Source: UBA10438 sp044238605 | GTDB taxonomy: Bacteria; Bacteroidota; Ignavibacteria; Kapaibacteriales; Kapaibacteriaceae | Direction: 5' to 3' | Length of the DNA stretch: 64,000 bases | Assembly: GCA_044238605.1 (NCBI GenBank) | Contig: JBIICY010000001.1 | Span: forward strand, 62,001 to 126,000 | Part shown: one piece after another, positions 49,305-57,473 of the stretch | Layout: every line of letters begins with the position of its first letter | Numbering within the stretch: position 1 is the first letter of the stretch | Made by a program: the position numbers and the translations under genes | Notes under the pieces: generated by a model | The model's input: the letters and a program-made list of their open reading frames with translations, nothing else | What the model was told of the DNA's origin: nothing | The model's database searches: none

Positions 49305-50678
49305 ATGTCCGTTCAACCAGAACGCGTTCGGGATCTAACGCCCGATAGACCCGCATCTGTACAAGGTCCAGTAGTGTACTGGGTCAACCGCGACCGTCGC
49401 ACTCGCGACAACTGGGCCCTGCTCTATGCGCAGGAACAAGCCCTAAGCCGTGGCACGCATGTTGAAGCAGTGTTCTGTCTTGTGCCCACCTTTCTTGATG
49501 CAGCGCTGCGTCAATACGAATTCATGATCAAGGGGCTCGAAGAGCTCGAACAAGAATTCGTTGCTCTCAATATCCCGTTTACTCTGTTGCTTGGCGCGCC
49601 CGCTGACGTGCTCGTACCATGGATCGAAGATAGCAAGCCATCTCTGGTTGTCACAGATTTTGAGCCATTGCGCATAAAAAAACAGTGGCTTGATGCAGTG
49701 ATCAGTGCAACATCCGTCCCCATGCATCAAGTAGATGCACACAACATCGTTCCGTGTTGGCACGCTTCGCCCAAGCAGGAATTCGCGGCGTATACGCTGC
49801 GTCCAAAACTCAAAAAGCTGCTGCCGCAGTTTCTCGTAGAGTTCCCTGATGTCGTGAGGCAAGATTCGGCCTACGGTGCAGGACGCGAGCCAATACACTG
49901 GACGCATGTGCGGTCTTCGCTACGCGTCAACACTTCGATAAGCCCCGTATCCTGGATCACGCCGGGTCAGAGTGCATCAGAACAGGCGCTGACAGAATTC
50001 GTTGGCCGTATAGAAACATATCGCGAGAGAAACGACCCCACCAAGGTTGGTCAGTCGCGCCTCTCGCCATACTTCCATTTTGGTCAGCTAGCGCCTCAGC
50101 GCGCTGCCCTCGACGTGTCGCGCATTGGCAGCACTGGCGCTGAAGACGACCCCGTAGATGCATTTCTCGAAGAGCTGATCGTTCGGCGAGAGCTCTCCGA
50201 TAACTTCACCTTCTACAACGACAACTACGACTCATTTGCAGGCCTTGCTTCATGGGCACAGCAAACCCTGAATGATCATCGCAATGATCCTCGTGACTAC
50301 GTGTACTCCCTTGAGCAGTGGGAACATGCTACAACCCACGACGAGCTCTGGAATGCTGCGCAGCGCGAGCTTGCAACCACCGGACGCTTGCACGGATTCA
50401 TGCGCATGTATTGGGCCAAGAAACTGCTCGAGTGGAGCTCTACTCCCGAGGAGGCGCTTGCCTATGGCATTTATCTCAACGATGCTTACGCACTCGACGG
50501 ACGCGACCCAAATGGCTACGTTGGAGTAGCTTGGAGTATAGGGGGCGTGCACGACAGAGCATGGTTTGAACGTCCTGTATACGGCAAGATCCGTTACATG
50601 AATGCCAACGGATGCGCACGAAAGTTCGACGTCAAGACATACATTCGCAGATATGCACACAACACGCTCTTTTCGTAA
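49305..50678 (+). CDS. Class II CPD photolyase
   Basis: 457 aa. Class II markers are clear: 'VVYWVNRDRRTRDNWALLYA' near the N-terminus, 'VDAHNIVPCWHASPKQEFAA' , and the C-terminal 'NGYVGVAWSIGGVHDRAWFE' and 'VYGKIRYMNANGCARKFDV'. The enzyme repairs cyclobutane pyrimidine dimers with blue light and FAD. Class II enzymes are more common in eukaryotes, methanogens and some bacteria than the class I type. The downstream exported-protein gene overlaps its end by 26 nt. Confidence 0.93.
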   Translation: MSVQPERVRDLTPDRPASVQGPVVYWVNRDRRTRDNWALLYAQEQALSRGTHVEAVFCLVPTFLDAALRQYEFMIKGLEELEQEFVALNIPFTLLLGAPADVLVPWIEDSKPSLVVTDFEPLRIKKQWLDAVISATSVPMHQVDAHNIVPCWHASPKQEFAAYTLRPKLKKLLPQFLVEFPDVVRQDSAYGAGREPIHWTHVRSSLRVNTSISPVSWITPGQSASEQALTEFVGRIETYRERNDPTKVGQSRLSPYFHFGQLAPQRAALDVSRIGSTGAEDDPVDAFLEELIVRRELSDNFTFYNDNYDSFAGLASWAQQTLNDHRNDPRDYVYSLEQWEHATTHDELWNAAQRELATTGRLHGFMRMYWAKKLLEWSSTPEEALAYGIYLNDAYALDGRDPNGYVGVAWSIGGVHDRAWFERPVYGKIRYMNANGCARKFDVKTYIRRYAHNTLFS

Positions 50679-51519
50679 GGCCCTGATCGTCCTCGGCTTA
50701 CTTGCCGTCTCTGCAACAGCTTATGCGCAGCAGACATATCAACTTAAACTCGGGCGAGGCATTAAGGAGTACGACCAGTATCTGCTCAAAACCAGTTATG
50801 AGCAGCAGTCGCGCACAAGTATATACAGCGACAACATCAGGCGGGGCGACACCACAGACATCGTATCCATCCTGCTTACAGCGCAGTGCAAGGTGATCAG
50901 CGTAACCGTAGACGGTCAAGAGAAAGAGAAGCACATTGTAATACGCAACTTCCAATTGCGGACAAACACAGACACCTTTGATGTGCTCCCAACGGGCACC
51001 AAGGTGCGGTGCTGGTTTTCCGACTCAGGCAGTGTATTCACGGTGAATGATGTACCTGTGCATGATACCGTTTCAGCACTACTCTCGAATGTTGTCCTTG
51101 GTGAAGGGGGCTCTCGCACTGGAGACGTCCTCGATGCAAAGAAACCTGTAGCTCTTGGACAGTCATGGAAGATGAACGTCAAGGCCTTTCGCAAGGTCTT
51201 AGGCAAAGAGCAATCTAGGCTCATGAAGAAGCTCGACGGCACTGTTACCTTTGCTCAGATCGATAGTAGTGGCGCTCAAGCAACGGGTATTGTAACGGCG
51301 CGTGCAGAAGCCCCCTCATTTTCTATCAAGGTTCCAGGTGCCAATGCGCCAATGACGGGTTCCTTAGTGGCAGAGTTTTCGTACGAAGTACCGCTTGACA
51401 GCAGGTTCCCACCTGTTTCTCTGAGCACCTCAACGACACAGTTCTACACGGCTATTCAGGGCCTCAACAAGCTTGAGTCTCGCGTATTCACGAAGCGTCA
51501 GTCACAGTTCATTCGATGA
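50653..51519 (+). CDS. Exported protein of unknown function
   Basis: 288 aa with a signal peptide ('ALIVLGLLAVSATAYAQQ'). The body is beta-rich with alternating polar strands ('KLGRGIKEYDQYLLKTSYEQ', 'FDVLPTGTKVRCWFSDSGSV'), resembling DUF6263-like periplasmic proteins, but I do not recognise a definite family. The start at MHTTRSF overlaps the photolyase gene by 26 nt; a longer in-frame start would lie deeper inside that gene. The end is coupled (ATGA) to the EamA transporter. Confidence 0.7.
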   Translation: MHTTRSFRKALIVLGLLAVSATAYAQQTYQLKLGRGIKEYDQYLLKTSYEQQSRTSIYSDNIRRGDTTDIVSILLTAQCKVISVTVDGQEKEKHIVIRNFQLRTNTDTFDVLPTGTKVRCWFSDSGSVFTVNDVPVHDTVSALLSNVVLGEGGSRTGDVLDAKKPVALGQSWKMNVKAFRKVLGKEQSRLMKKLDGTVTFAQIDSSGAQATGIVTARAEAPSFSIKVPGANAPMTGSLVAEFSYEVPLDSRFPPVSLSTSTTQFYTAIQGLNKLESRVFTKRQSQFIR

Positions 51520-52376
51520 CGTCACGTCACAGTCAGGCACTTCTTGCGCTGATTCTCTGCGCTCTGCTCTGGAGTACTGGCGGCATGCTCATCAAGACCA
51601 TACCGCTCTCGCCCCTTGCCATAGCTGGATCTCGAAGCGCAATTGCTGCATGTGTTATGCTGGCATGGCACCTCATGCGCGAGCATGCGTTCCGTCCGTC
51701 GTGGAGCGTTGCGCAAATTGGCAGCATCATCAGCTACGCCCTCACGGTGATTCTCTTCGTGATGGCAACGAAGTTTACCACGGCTGCCAACGCCATCCTG
51801 TTGCAATACACCGCACCAGTGTGGGTAGCGCTGTTTAGTGCCGTGGTTGCGCGGGAACGTCTTCGTGCAACGGACATTGCAGTTGTCTCAATTGTGATGA
51901 CGGGCATGGTGGTGTTCTTTCTCGATACTCTTACACCGGGTGCCGTAACAGGCAACATCATCGCTGTTGCAAGTGGTGTTGCCTTTGCTGGTGTTGCGCT
52001 CTGCATGCGCGCTCAGCGTGGCAAATCAACAACTGAGAGTATCATTTTGGGAAACATTCTCACAGCTATCGTGTGCCTGCCCCTTGCCGGCTCCCTTGCT
52101 GTAGATGCTGATGCGCTAACGCGCCTAATCATCCTTGGCGTGTTTCAACTGGGCGTCTCATACATCCTCTATGCATGGGCCTTAGCACATGTGTCTGCGA
52201 TAGAGGCGGTCTTAATTACCGTGCTCGAGCCCCTGCTCAACCCGATATGGGTGGGCTTGGCAACAGGTGAAACACCATCCACAACGGCCATTGTTGGCGG
52301 CATCATCGTGGTATCTGCCGTTGTAGCCCGTAACTTTGTGCATGCCAGAACCGCTCACACCCGATCAGGTACGTAA
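51516..52376 (+). CDS. EamA/DMT-superfamily transporter
   Basis: 286 aa, ten predicted helices in two EamA repeats. 'LLALILCALLWSTGGMLIKT' (~9-28) and 'LQYTAPVWVALFSAVVARER' (~95-114) match the first repeat; 'GVSYILYAWALAHVSAIEAV' plus 'LEPLLNPIWVGLATGE' match the second. Such exporters move amino acids, nucleotides or sugars; no substrate can be assigned. It overlaps its upstream neighbour by 4 nt and the isomerase gene by 35 nt. Confidence 0.9.
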   Translation: MTSRHSQALLALILCALLWSTGGMLIKTIPLSPLAIAGSRSAIAACVMLAWHLMREHAFRPSWSVAQIGSIISYALTVILFVMATKFTTAANAILLQYTAPVWVALFSAVVARERLRATDIAVVSIVMTGMVVFFLDTLTPGAVTGNIIAVASGVAFAGVALCMRAQRGKSTTESIILGNILTAIVCLPLAGSLAVDADALTRLIILGVFQLGVSYILYAWALAHVSAIEAVLITVLEPLLNPIWVGLATGETPSTTAIVGGIIVVSAVVARNFVHARTAHTRSGT

Positions 52377-52932
52377 CGCCATCCAGGCGTCGATAGTGAC
52401 CAAGCAGCTGCTCCTTGAGCATTGTGCAGATGCCGTGCATGCCTGTGGCATCGTGTTATCCGAGGCTGTTGCATCCAACAGTTTGATCATGCTGTGCGGT
52501 AACGGTGGCAGTGCCGCTGATGCACAGCACATCGCAGCAGAGCTTGTTGTGCGCTATCGCAGCGATGTGAACCGCAGAGCAATACCAGCTATTGCCCTAA
52601 CCGTGGACAGCAGCGTACTCACGGCCGGCGGCAATGACTATGGTTTTGAGAACATCTTTGCTCGACAGGTCGAGGCCTTCGGCAAACCCGGCAGCGTGCT
52701 CATAGCGATCAGCACAAGCGGTACTTCACCCAACATCGTGCGGGCAGCAGAACAGGCTCGCAAGAGTGGCCTAACCGTTATCGGATTACTAGGGGGCTCA
52801 GGAGGCCCGCTCAAGGATCTCTGCGACGCATCAGTGGTTGTTCCTTCAACCGTTACGGCTCGGATACAGGAGTCGCACATCCTCATTGGCCATATCTGGT
52901 GTGAGATGATCGAGTCACAGATAGATCTATAA
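52342..52932 (+). CDS. SIS-domain phosphoheptose isomerase-like protein
   Basis: 196 aa. 'LIMLCGNGGSAADAQHIAAE' (~49-68) and 'ISTSGTSPNIVRA' (~119-131) are the GmhA substrate loops, with His and Glu of the metal/catalytic site in 'QESHILIGHIWCEMIE'. GmhA converts sedoheptulose 7-phosphate to glycero-manno-heptose 7-phosphate for the LPS core. The start MPEPLTPD is preferred over a GTG two codons earlier. It closes the operon that starts with the sugar aminotransferase, so a glycan role is likely. Confidence 0.9.
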   Translation: MPEPLTPDQVRNAIQASIVTKQLLLEHCADAVHACGIVLSEAVASNSLIMLCGNGGSAADAQHIAAELVVRYRSDVNRRAIPAIALTVDSSVLTAGGNDYGFENIFARQVEAFGKPGSVLIAISTSGTSPNIVRAAEQARKSGLTVIGLLGGSGGPLKDLCDASVVVPSTVTARIQESHILIGHIWCEMIESQIDL

Positions 52933-52945
52933 AGCTAGCTTGGTA

Positions 52946-52987
52946 TTGTGAGGCGCTCCTCATATTTTTGTGAGCCATCACTCACAA
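52946..52987. promoter_or_regulatory. TTGTGAG repeats overlapping the AAA_14 gene promoter
   Basis: TTGTGAG occurs at 52946 and 52968, and its inverse CTCACAA at 52981, so the last two form a 7-bp inverted repeat with a 6-nt spacer. A TATTTTTG box (52963-52970) overlaps the middle copy. This arrangement looks like a repressor site. Confidence 0.45.
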
Positions 52988-52999
52988 TATACACCGCCT

Positions 53000-54187
53000 G
53001 TGATACAACGCCATATTACAAAGACACTTACGACGAGACTTGGTGAGCCGAGAAGGTTCATACAAATCGTTTTAGGACCTCGTCAGGTTGGCAAAACAAC
53101 CACGGTCCGACAGGCTTTGTCGGCACAGGCCACACCATGCATTTCTGTTTCAGCTGATGAGTTAACTGTTATCGGTCCGGTATGGATTGCTGAACACTGG
53201 GAGCGTGCCCGAAGTGCAGCCCGAGCATCGGGATCTGCCATTCTGGCTATCGATGAGATTCAAAAAATCTCGAACTGGAGCGAGACAGTAAAGCGCCTAT
53301 GGGATGAGGATACAGCATCAGGAACCGATGTGCGTGTGGTCCTGACAGGATCATCGACAATGCTCCTGCGAAAAGGGCTCTCGGAAAGCCTCGCTGGGCG
53401 ATTTGAGGTATTAAGGGCGACGCATTGGCAATGGGTTGAGATGCGTGAGGCCTTCGATTGCTCATTCGAGGATTACCTACTCTTCGGCGGCTATCCGGGG
53501 CCAATGAGCCTGCGCCACGATCACGAGCGCTGGCTGGCATATATGCGTGAGTCGATTATCGAATCAACGCTATCGCTTGATGTTCTGCAAGTGGAGCGGA
53601 TAGATAAACCAGCGTTACTGCGTAACCTGCTGATGCTAGGAACCTCGTTATCGGGTCAGATTGTCTCGCTTCAAAAACTCCTAGGCCAACTGCAGGATTC
53701 TGGTAACGCGGCAACGATAGCGCATTATCTATCGCTGTTAAGCGATAGCGGTATGCTTGCGGGACTCCAGAAGTATACTTCGACAATGACGCGGTCCAAG
53801 GCAGCTAGCCCAAAGTTGCAGGTGTTCGCACCTGCATTGATGACTGCTGTGATAGGAGTGCCGAACGCCACGCATGGGCATTCACCAGAACAGCTCGGAC
53901 GTTTAACCGAGTCAGCCATTGGTGCTCATCTCCTTAGCCTAACGAATGGTTCGCTAACTACGTTGCAATACTGGAGAGAAGGCAAGCACGAAGTTGACTT
54001 TGTGCTATCCGCGCCCGGACGGTGCGTCCTTATTGAGGTAAAGTCCGGGACAGTCCGCAATGCTTACACTGGTAGCATAGAGTTTCGCAAACTTCATGGT
54101 CCAGCCAAGCTGTATGTTGTTGGGGGCAAAGAGCATATGCCTGTTGAGGAGTTTCTGTCTGCAACATTGAGTGATTTGATGTCGTAA
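53000..54187 (+). CDS. AAA_14/DUF4143 ATPase
   Basis: 395 aa with a GTG start. Walker A 'VLGPRQVGKTTTV' (~24-36), Walker B 'ILAIDEIQKISNW' and sensor 'VVLTGSSTMLL'; 'WREGKHEVDFVL' and 'LIEVKSGT' near the C-terminus match the DUF4143 nuclease-like domain (D-ExK). The family is widespread, often horizontally moved, and its role (DNA repair, defence or transposon-like) is unsettled. The start at 53000 gives the family's usual N-terminus; a GTG at 52970 would overlap the promoter box. It is followed by tRNA-Thr. Confidence 0.87.
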   Translation: MIQRHITKTLTTRLGEPRRFIQIVLGPRQVGKTTTVRQALSAQATPCISVSADELTVIGPVWIAEHWERARSAARASGSAILAIDEIQKISNWSETVKRLWDEDTASGTDVRVVLTGSSTMLLRKGLSESLAGRFEVLRATHWQWVEMREAFDCSFEDYLLFGGYPGPMSLRHDHERWLAYMRESIIESTLSLDVLQVERIDKPALLRNLLMLGTSLSGQIVSLQKLLGQLQDSGNAATIAHYLSLLSDSGMLAGLQKYTSTMTRSKAASPKLQVFAPALMTAVIGVPNATHGHSPEQLGRLTESAIGAHLLSLTNGSLTTLQYWREGKHEVDFVLSAPGRCVLIEVKSGTVRNAYTGSIEFRKLHGPAKLYVVGGKEHMPVEEFLSATLSDLMS

Positions 54188-54218
54188 TCGACTTCTCGTA
54201 GACCATGCTCAACCTGCG

Positions 54219-54250
54219 TTTTGTTTTTTTCGATCTGACGTGTATTTTCG
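54219..54250 (+). promoter_or_regulatory. Bacteroidetes-type promoter of tRNA-Thr
   Basis: TTTTG at 54219-54223 and TATTTTCG at 54243-54250, separated by 19 nt, fit the -33/-7 promoter of Bacteroidota (one mismatch in the -7 box). The tRNA starts 20 nt after the box. Confidence 0.45.
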
Positions 54251-54269
54251 CAGTCCCTTTACGGGGGTC

Positions 54270-54345
54270 GCCAACTTAGCTCAGCTGGTAGAGCAGCTGA
54301 TTTGTAATCAGCAGGTCGCCGGTTCAAGTCCGGCAGTTGGCTCCA
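54270..54345 (+). tRNA. tRNA-Thr, anticodon TGT
   Basis: Complete cloverleaf. The acceptor stem is GCCAACT/AGTTGGC, the D arm GCTC/GAGC, the anticodon arm CTGAT/ATCAG with loop TTTGTAA (anticodon TGT), and the T arm GCCGG-TTCAAGT-CCGGC. The 3' CCA is encoded. A strong terminator follows within 12 nt. Confidence 0.97.
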
Positions 54346-54356
54346 ACAATATCGCA

Positions 54357-54384
54357 AGGCGAGCTCTCGAGCTCGCCTTTTTTT
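54357..54384 (+). terminator. Intrinsic terminator of tRNA-Thr
   Basis: Ten-base stem AGGCGAGCTC/GAGCTCGCCT with a two-base loop, then seven T. It separates the tRNA from the methylase operon, whose -7 box begins nine bases later. Confidence 0.92.
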
Positions 54385-54392
54385 ATTCCCCC

Positions 54393-54400
54393 TACATTTG
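54393..54400 (+). promoter_or_regulatory. -7 box (TACATTTG) of the methylase operon
   Basis: Exact TAnnTTTG, first T 11 nt before the ATG at 54404. The -33 region would fall inside the T run of the preceding terminator. Confidence 0.55.
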
Positions 54401-54403
54401 CAC

Positions 54404-55582
54404 ATGCTTACACTTACACTCCGGCCTCGCGAGGAGCGCCGCATCAAGGAGGGTCACCTCTGGGTTTACAAAGACGAGCTAAGCCACGCCCCCGATGCGG
54501 AGCCGGGAACGCTTGTCCGTGTGAGCGCGCACGATGGCGCATCGCTTGGAACGGGGTTCTACAACCCGTTATCGAAGATCGCCGTGCGCATGTTGGCCTG
54601 CGAAGAAGAGCGTGCCGACACAGAATTATTCGTCAAGAGGATACGTCAGGCCAAATCCCTGCGCGATCGCATGCTGCCGAATGAAGAGGGCTATCGTGTG
54701 GTCTTTGGCGAGGCAGATCTGCTGAGCGGACTCATCATCGACAAGTACAACGATTACCTTGTGCTGCAGATGCTCTCTGCCGGAATGGATATCCGCAAGC
54801 CCCATATCATTGAGGCGTTGCGGGAGATCTTTCCTGATGTCAAGGGGATCATCGAAAAGAACACCGCGCAGACCCGCAAGAAAGAAGGACTCGACCTCGT
54901 TGATGCCGTTATATGGGGCACGGTGCCGGATGTAGTTCGGTTCCATGAAAACGGACTGGAACTGGAGATCAATCTCGCAACGGGACAGAAGACCGGCTAC
55001 TTCCTGGACCAAAAGATCAACCGCAGAGTTGTGGGATCTCTCTCGAAGGGCAAGACCGTCCTAGACTGTTTCTGTAACGTAGGGGGCTTTGCTCTCAACG
55101 CAGCCCTTGGCGGTGCATCTGAAGCAGTGGGTGTAGACAGTTCTGCGCTGGCCGTTGAGGCAGCAACGCGCAATGCCGAGATCAATGGACTGTCCAACTG
55201 CCGATTCGAAAAGGCAAATGTGTTCGACCTCCTACGCGAGCATGTGCAACAGGAGCGCACGTGGGATATCATCGTCCTAGACCCTCCCTCGTTCGCGAAG
55301 TCGCGCTCGGCAGTGCGGGGCGCGCAGGCCGGCTATGCCGAGTTGAATAGGACGGCAATGAAGCTACTGAGGCCCGGCGGACTGCTTGTAAGCGCCTCCT
55401 GCACGCAGCTAGTGCCAGAGCACGACCTGCTTGACATCATCTACCGGGAGTCTGCACGAATCCGCAAACGTCTGCGTCTTGTGCACCGCGGTTCGCAGGC
55501 GCCAGACCACCCCGTGCTGCTGGCCATGCCAGAGACACAGTACCTCAAGTTCCTGGTGTTCGAAGTCGCTGGCGATCCGTAA
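54404..55582 (+). CDS. RlmI-like 23S rRNA cytosine methyltransferase (PUA + SAM domain)
   Basis: 392 aa. N-terminal PUA domain ('TLRPREERRIKEGHLWVYKD', ~6-25), middle 'KTGYFLDQKINRR', SAM motif I 'VLDCFCNVGGFALNAALGGA' (~217-236) and motif IV 'IVLDPPSFAKSRSAV'. These define the RlmI/YccW class that makes m5C in 23S rRNA (C1962 in E. coli). The ATG at 54404 follows the -7 box; a TTG one codon pair earlier lies inside the box. First gene of a four-gene unit with TPR, bacilliredoxin and barrel genes. Confidence 0.92.
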   Translation: MLTLTLRPREERRIKEGHLWVYKDELSHAPDAEPGTLVRVSAHDGASLGTGFYNPLSKIAVRMLACEEERADTELFVKRIRQAKSLRDRMLPNEEGYRVVFGEADLLSGLIIDKYNDYLVLQMLSAGMDIRKPHIIEALREIFPDVKGIIEKNTAQTRKKEGLDLVDAVIWGTVPDVVRFHENGLELEINLATGQKTGYFLDQKINRRVVGSLSKGKTVLDCFCNVGGFALNAALGGASEAVGVDSSALAVEAATRNAEINGLSNCRFEKANVFDLLREHVQQERTWDIIVLDPPSFAKSRSAVRGAQAGYAELNRTAMKLLRPGGLLVSASCTQLVPEHDLLDIIYRESARIRKRLRLVHRGSQAPDHPVLLAMPETQYLKFLVFEVAGDP

Positions 55583-55603
55583 CATTGCAGGCGGAGCACC
55601 ACC

Positions 55604-57046
55604 ATGATGGAATTTGACTACGACGACGAACCAGAAGAACTCAACAAGCAAGAGCTTGATGAGACGCTGCGTCGTTTTCGCGAGTCGGTGCGCAGTGGAC
55701 AGTGGCAAAATGGGAGCCCTACGATCGAGTCGCTCGAGGCCATCGTTCAGTACTGCCTTGAAACGTCCAAGTACGAAGACGCCTTGACGTTTGCGAGGAT
55801 GTGGACCGAGAAAGCCCCCTACTCAACCGATGCCTGGCATAAGTTTGGCATGACGTACGGCACGCTCGGACGTTGGCAAGAAGCACTAGAAGCATATGAT
55901 AAAGCCGCCGAGCTTGACCCCGTAGATGTGGAGATCACCGTTAACCGTGGGATAGCACTGGAGCAGCTTGGCCTGCTCGATGAGGCACGGTCGGTTATCG
56001 ACATGGCACTATCGATCGATCCAGCCAATCTCGATGCCCTCTTTACCAAGGCCGTGATCTTTGAGCGACATGCAAAGTACGACGATGCGATAAAGATATT
56101 TATGTTTTTATCGCGCCAAGAAACACATCAGCGGGATGCCCTCTTTGAAGTGGCGATCTGCTATGAAGGACAAGAGCGCTATCAGGATGCGATCGAGATC
56201 TACGACCGGCTCATCAACAACGATCCGTATGACCAGAACGCCTGGTTTAACCGCGGTGTGATCTATGGCAAGAAGGGTGCTCATCGCGAAGCGATCCGGA
56301 GCTATGAGTTCGCAACAACGATCAACGCCGACTTCGTCAATGCCTGGTTCAACATGGGCAATGCGTACGCGGGTCTTGGCAGAAATGATGAAGCGATAAC
56401 AGCTTACCGCGAGGCTCACAGGTCCGATCCATCGGACGTACAGGTAGTGCACAACCTCGCGTCTTCCCTCGAAGAATCCGGACGGTTCACCGAAGCAATC
56501 GAGCACTTCACTAAGGCCATTTCTCTGGATGCTCTCCATGCTCAGTCGATGTATGGAAGGGGCACATGTTACGACGCCCTTGAGCAGCACGATAAAGCGC
56601 TTGCAGATTACGAGGCTGCGCTGGCCATCGAGCCAGACTATTCGGATCTGTGGTATGCCAAGGCAGATGCGCTGTTCAACCTTCGGAGAACCGACGACTC
56701 CATTGCCGCGTACCGCAAGGCGCTGGAACTTCAACCAAACGATGCTGAGTGCTGGTACGACTATGCCTCTACCGTCCTCGAAATGGGCGACGTGCTTGAA
56801 GCGCTCCATGGCTTCAACGAATGCATCCGCATTCAGCCGATGTGGGCCGATGCATACTATGCCACAGCAAAAACGCTCTGTGCTGCCGGACAGCCAATTT
56901 CGGCAGTGCCCTTTCTTGAGAAAACATTTGAACTTGATTCCACTAAGCGCGAAGAGTTTGCAATAGACTTCCCTCTCATTGCTGGTCCACTTGGAATGGA
57001 ATATCTCAAACACGCCCTCAATTCAACCGATTCACAAGGAGACTGA
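55604..57046 (+). CDS. Cytoplasmic TPR-repeat protein
   Basis: 480 aa. An acidic head ('FDYDDEPEELNKQELDE') leads into about twelve tetratricopeptide repeats with the 34-residue period, for example 'WHKFGMTYGTLGRWQEALEA', 'AWFNRGVIYGKKGAHREAIR', 'WFNMGNAYAGLGRNDEAITA' and 'WYAKADALFNLRRTDDSIAA'. No signal peptide, enzyme domain or membrane helix. A scaffold for protein complexes is the expected role. It lies 21 nt after the methylase gene; the bacilliredoxin gene follows after 4 nt. Confidence 0.92.
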   Translation: MMEFDYDDEPEELNKQELDETLRRFRESVRSGQWQNGSPTIESLEAIVQYCLETSKYEDALTFARMWTEKAPYSTDAWHKFGMTYGTLGRWQEALEAYDKAAELDPVDVEITVNRGIALEQLGLLDEARSVIDMALSIDPANLDALFTKAVIFERHAKYDDAIKIFMFLSRQETHQRDALFEVAICYEGQERYQDAIEIYDRLINNDPYDQNAWFNRGVIYGKKGAHREAIRSYEFATTINADFVNAWFNMGNAYAGLGRNDEAITAYREAHRSDPSDVQVVHNLASSLEESGRFTEAIEHFTKAISLDALHAQSMYGRGTCYDALEQHDKALADYEAALAIEPDYSDLWYAKADALFNLRRTDDSIAAYRKALELQPNDAECWYDYASTVLEMGDVLEALHGFNECIRIQPMWADAYYATAKTLCAAGQPISAVPFLEKTFELDSTKREEFAIDFPLIAGPLGMEYLKHALNSTDSQGD

Positions 57047-57050
57047 TATA

Positions 57051-57473
57051 ATGCCATACGATCCAATGCTCGTTCAACCAATGCGCGAAGAGCTCACAAG
57101 TATCGGTGTTCAAGAACTGCTCACTGCAGCTGATGTAGACGCCGCCATGAAGCAACCAGGCGTTACAATGGTTGTTGTAAACTCCGTCTGCGGATGCGCA
57201 GCCGGTGGAGCGCGTCCTGGTGTTGCAAAGGCACTTCAGCACGCTACACGCCCAGACCACATTGTAGCGGTGTTTGCCGGACAAGACCTCGAAGCAACAG
57301 ATCGCGCTCGCTCGTATTTCACAGGCATGCCGCCATCGAGTCCAGCAATTGCTCTCCTACGCGATGGCGAACTGGTTGGCTTTATGCCGCGTCATCACAT
57401 TGAAGGCCGCTCTCCCGACATGATCGCTGCTTCGCTTACATCGGCATTCGACGAAATCTGCGCGAGCGCCTAA
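57051..57473 (+). CDS. Bacilliredoxin, BrxA/BrxB family (CGC motif)
   Basis: 140 aa. 'VVVNSVCGCAAGGARP' holds the CGC active site (Cys47, Cys49) in the thioredoxin-like fold of YphP/YqiW. Such proteins remove bacillithiol from mixed disulfides on oxidised proteins. A real Shine-Dalgarno, AAGGAG, lies 10 nt before the ATG, unlike most genes here. With bshC at 4.2-5.7 kb this supports a bacillithiol redox system. Its stop codon overlaps the next start by one base. Confidence 0.92.
   Translation: MPYDPMLVQPMREELTSIGVQELLTAADVDAAMKQPGVTMVVVNSVCGCAAGGARPGVAKALQHATRPDHIVAVFAGQDLEATDRARSYFTGMPPSSPAIALLRDGELVGFMPRHHIEGRSPDMIAASLTSAFDEICASA

Noticed and set aside
56108..57013. Minus-strand open frame of about 300 codons opposite the TPR gene
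   Set aside because: The TPR repeats on the plus strand are unmistakable and the antisense protein has no recognisable feature; long antisense frames are common opposite TPR genes.
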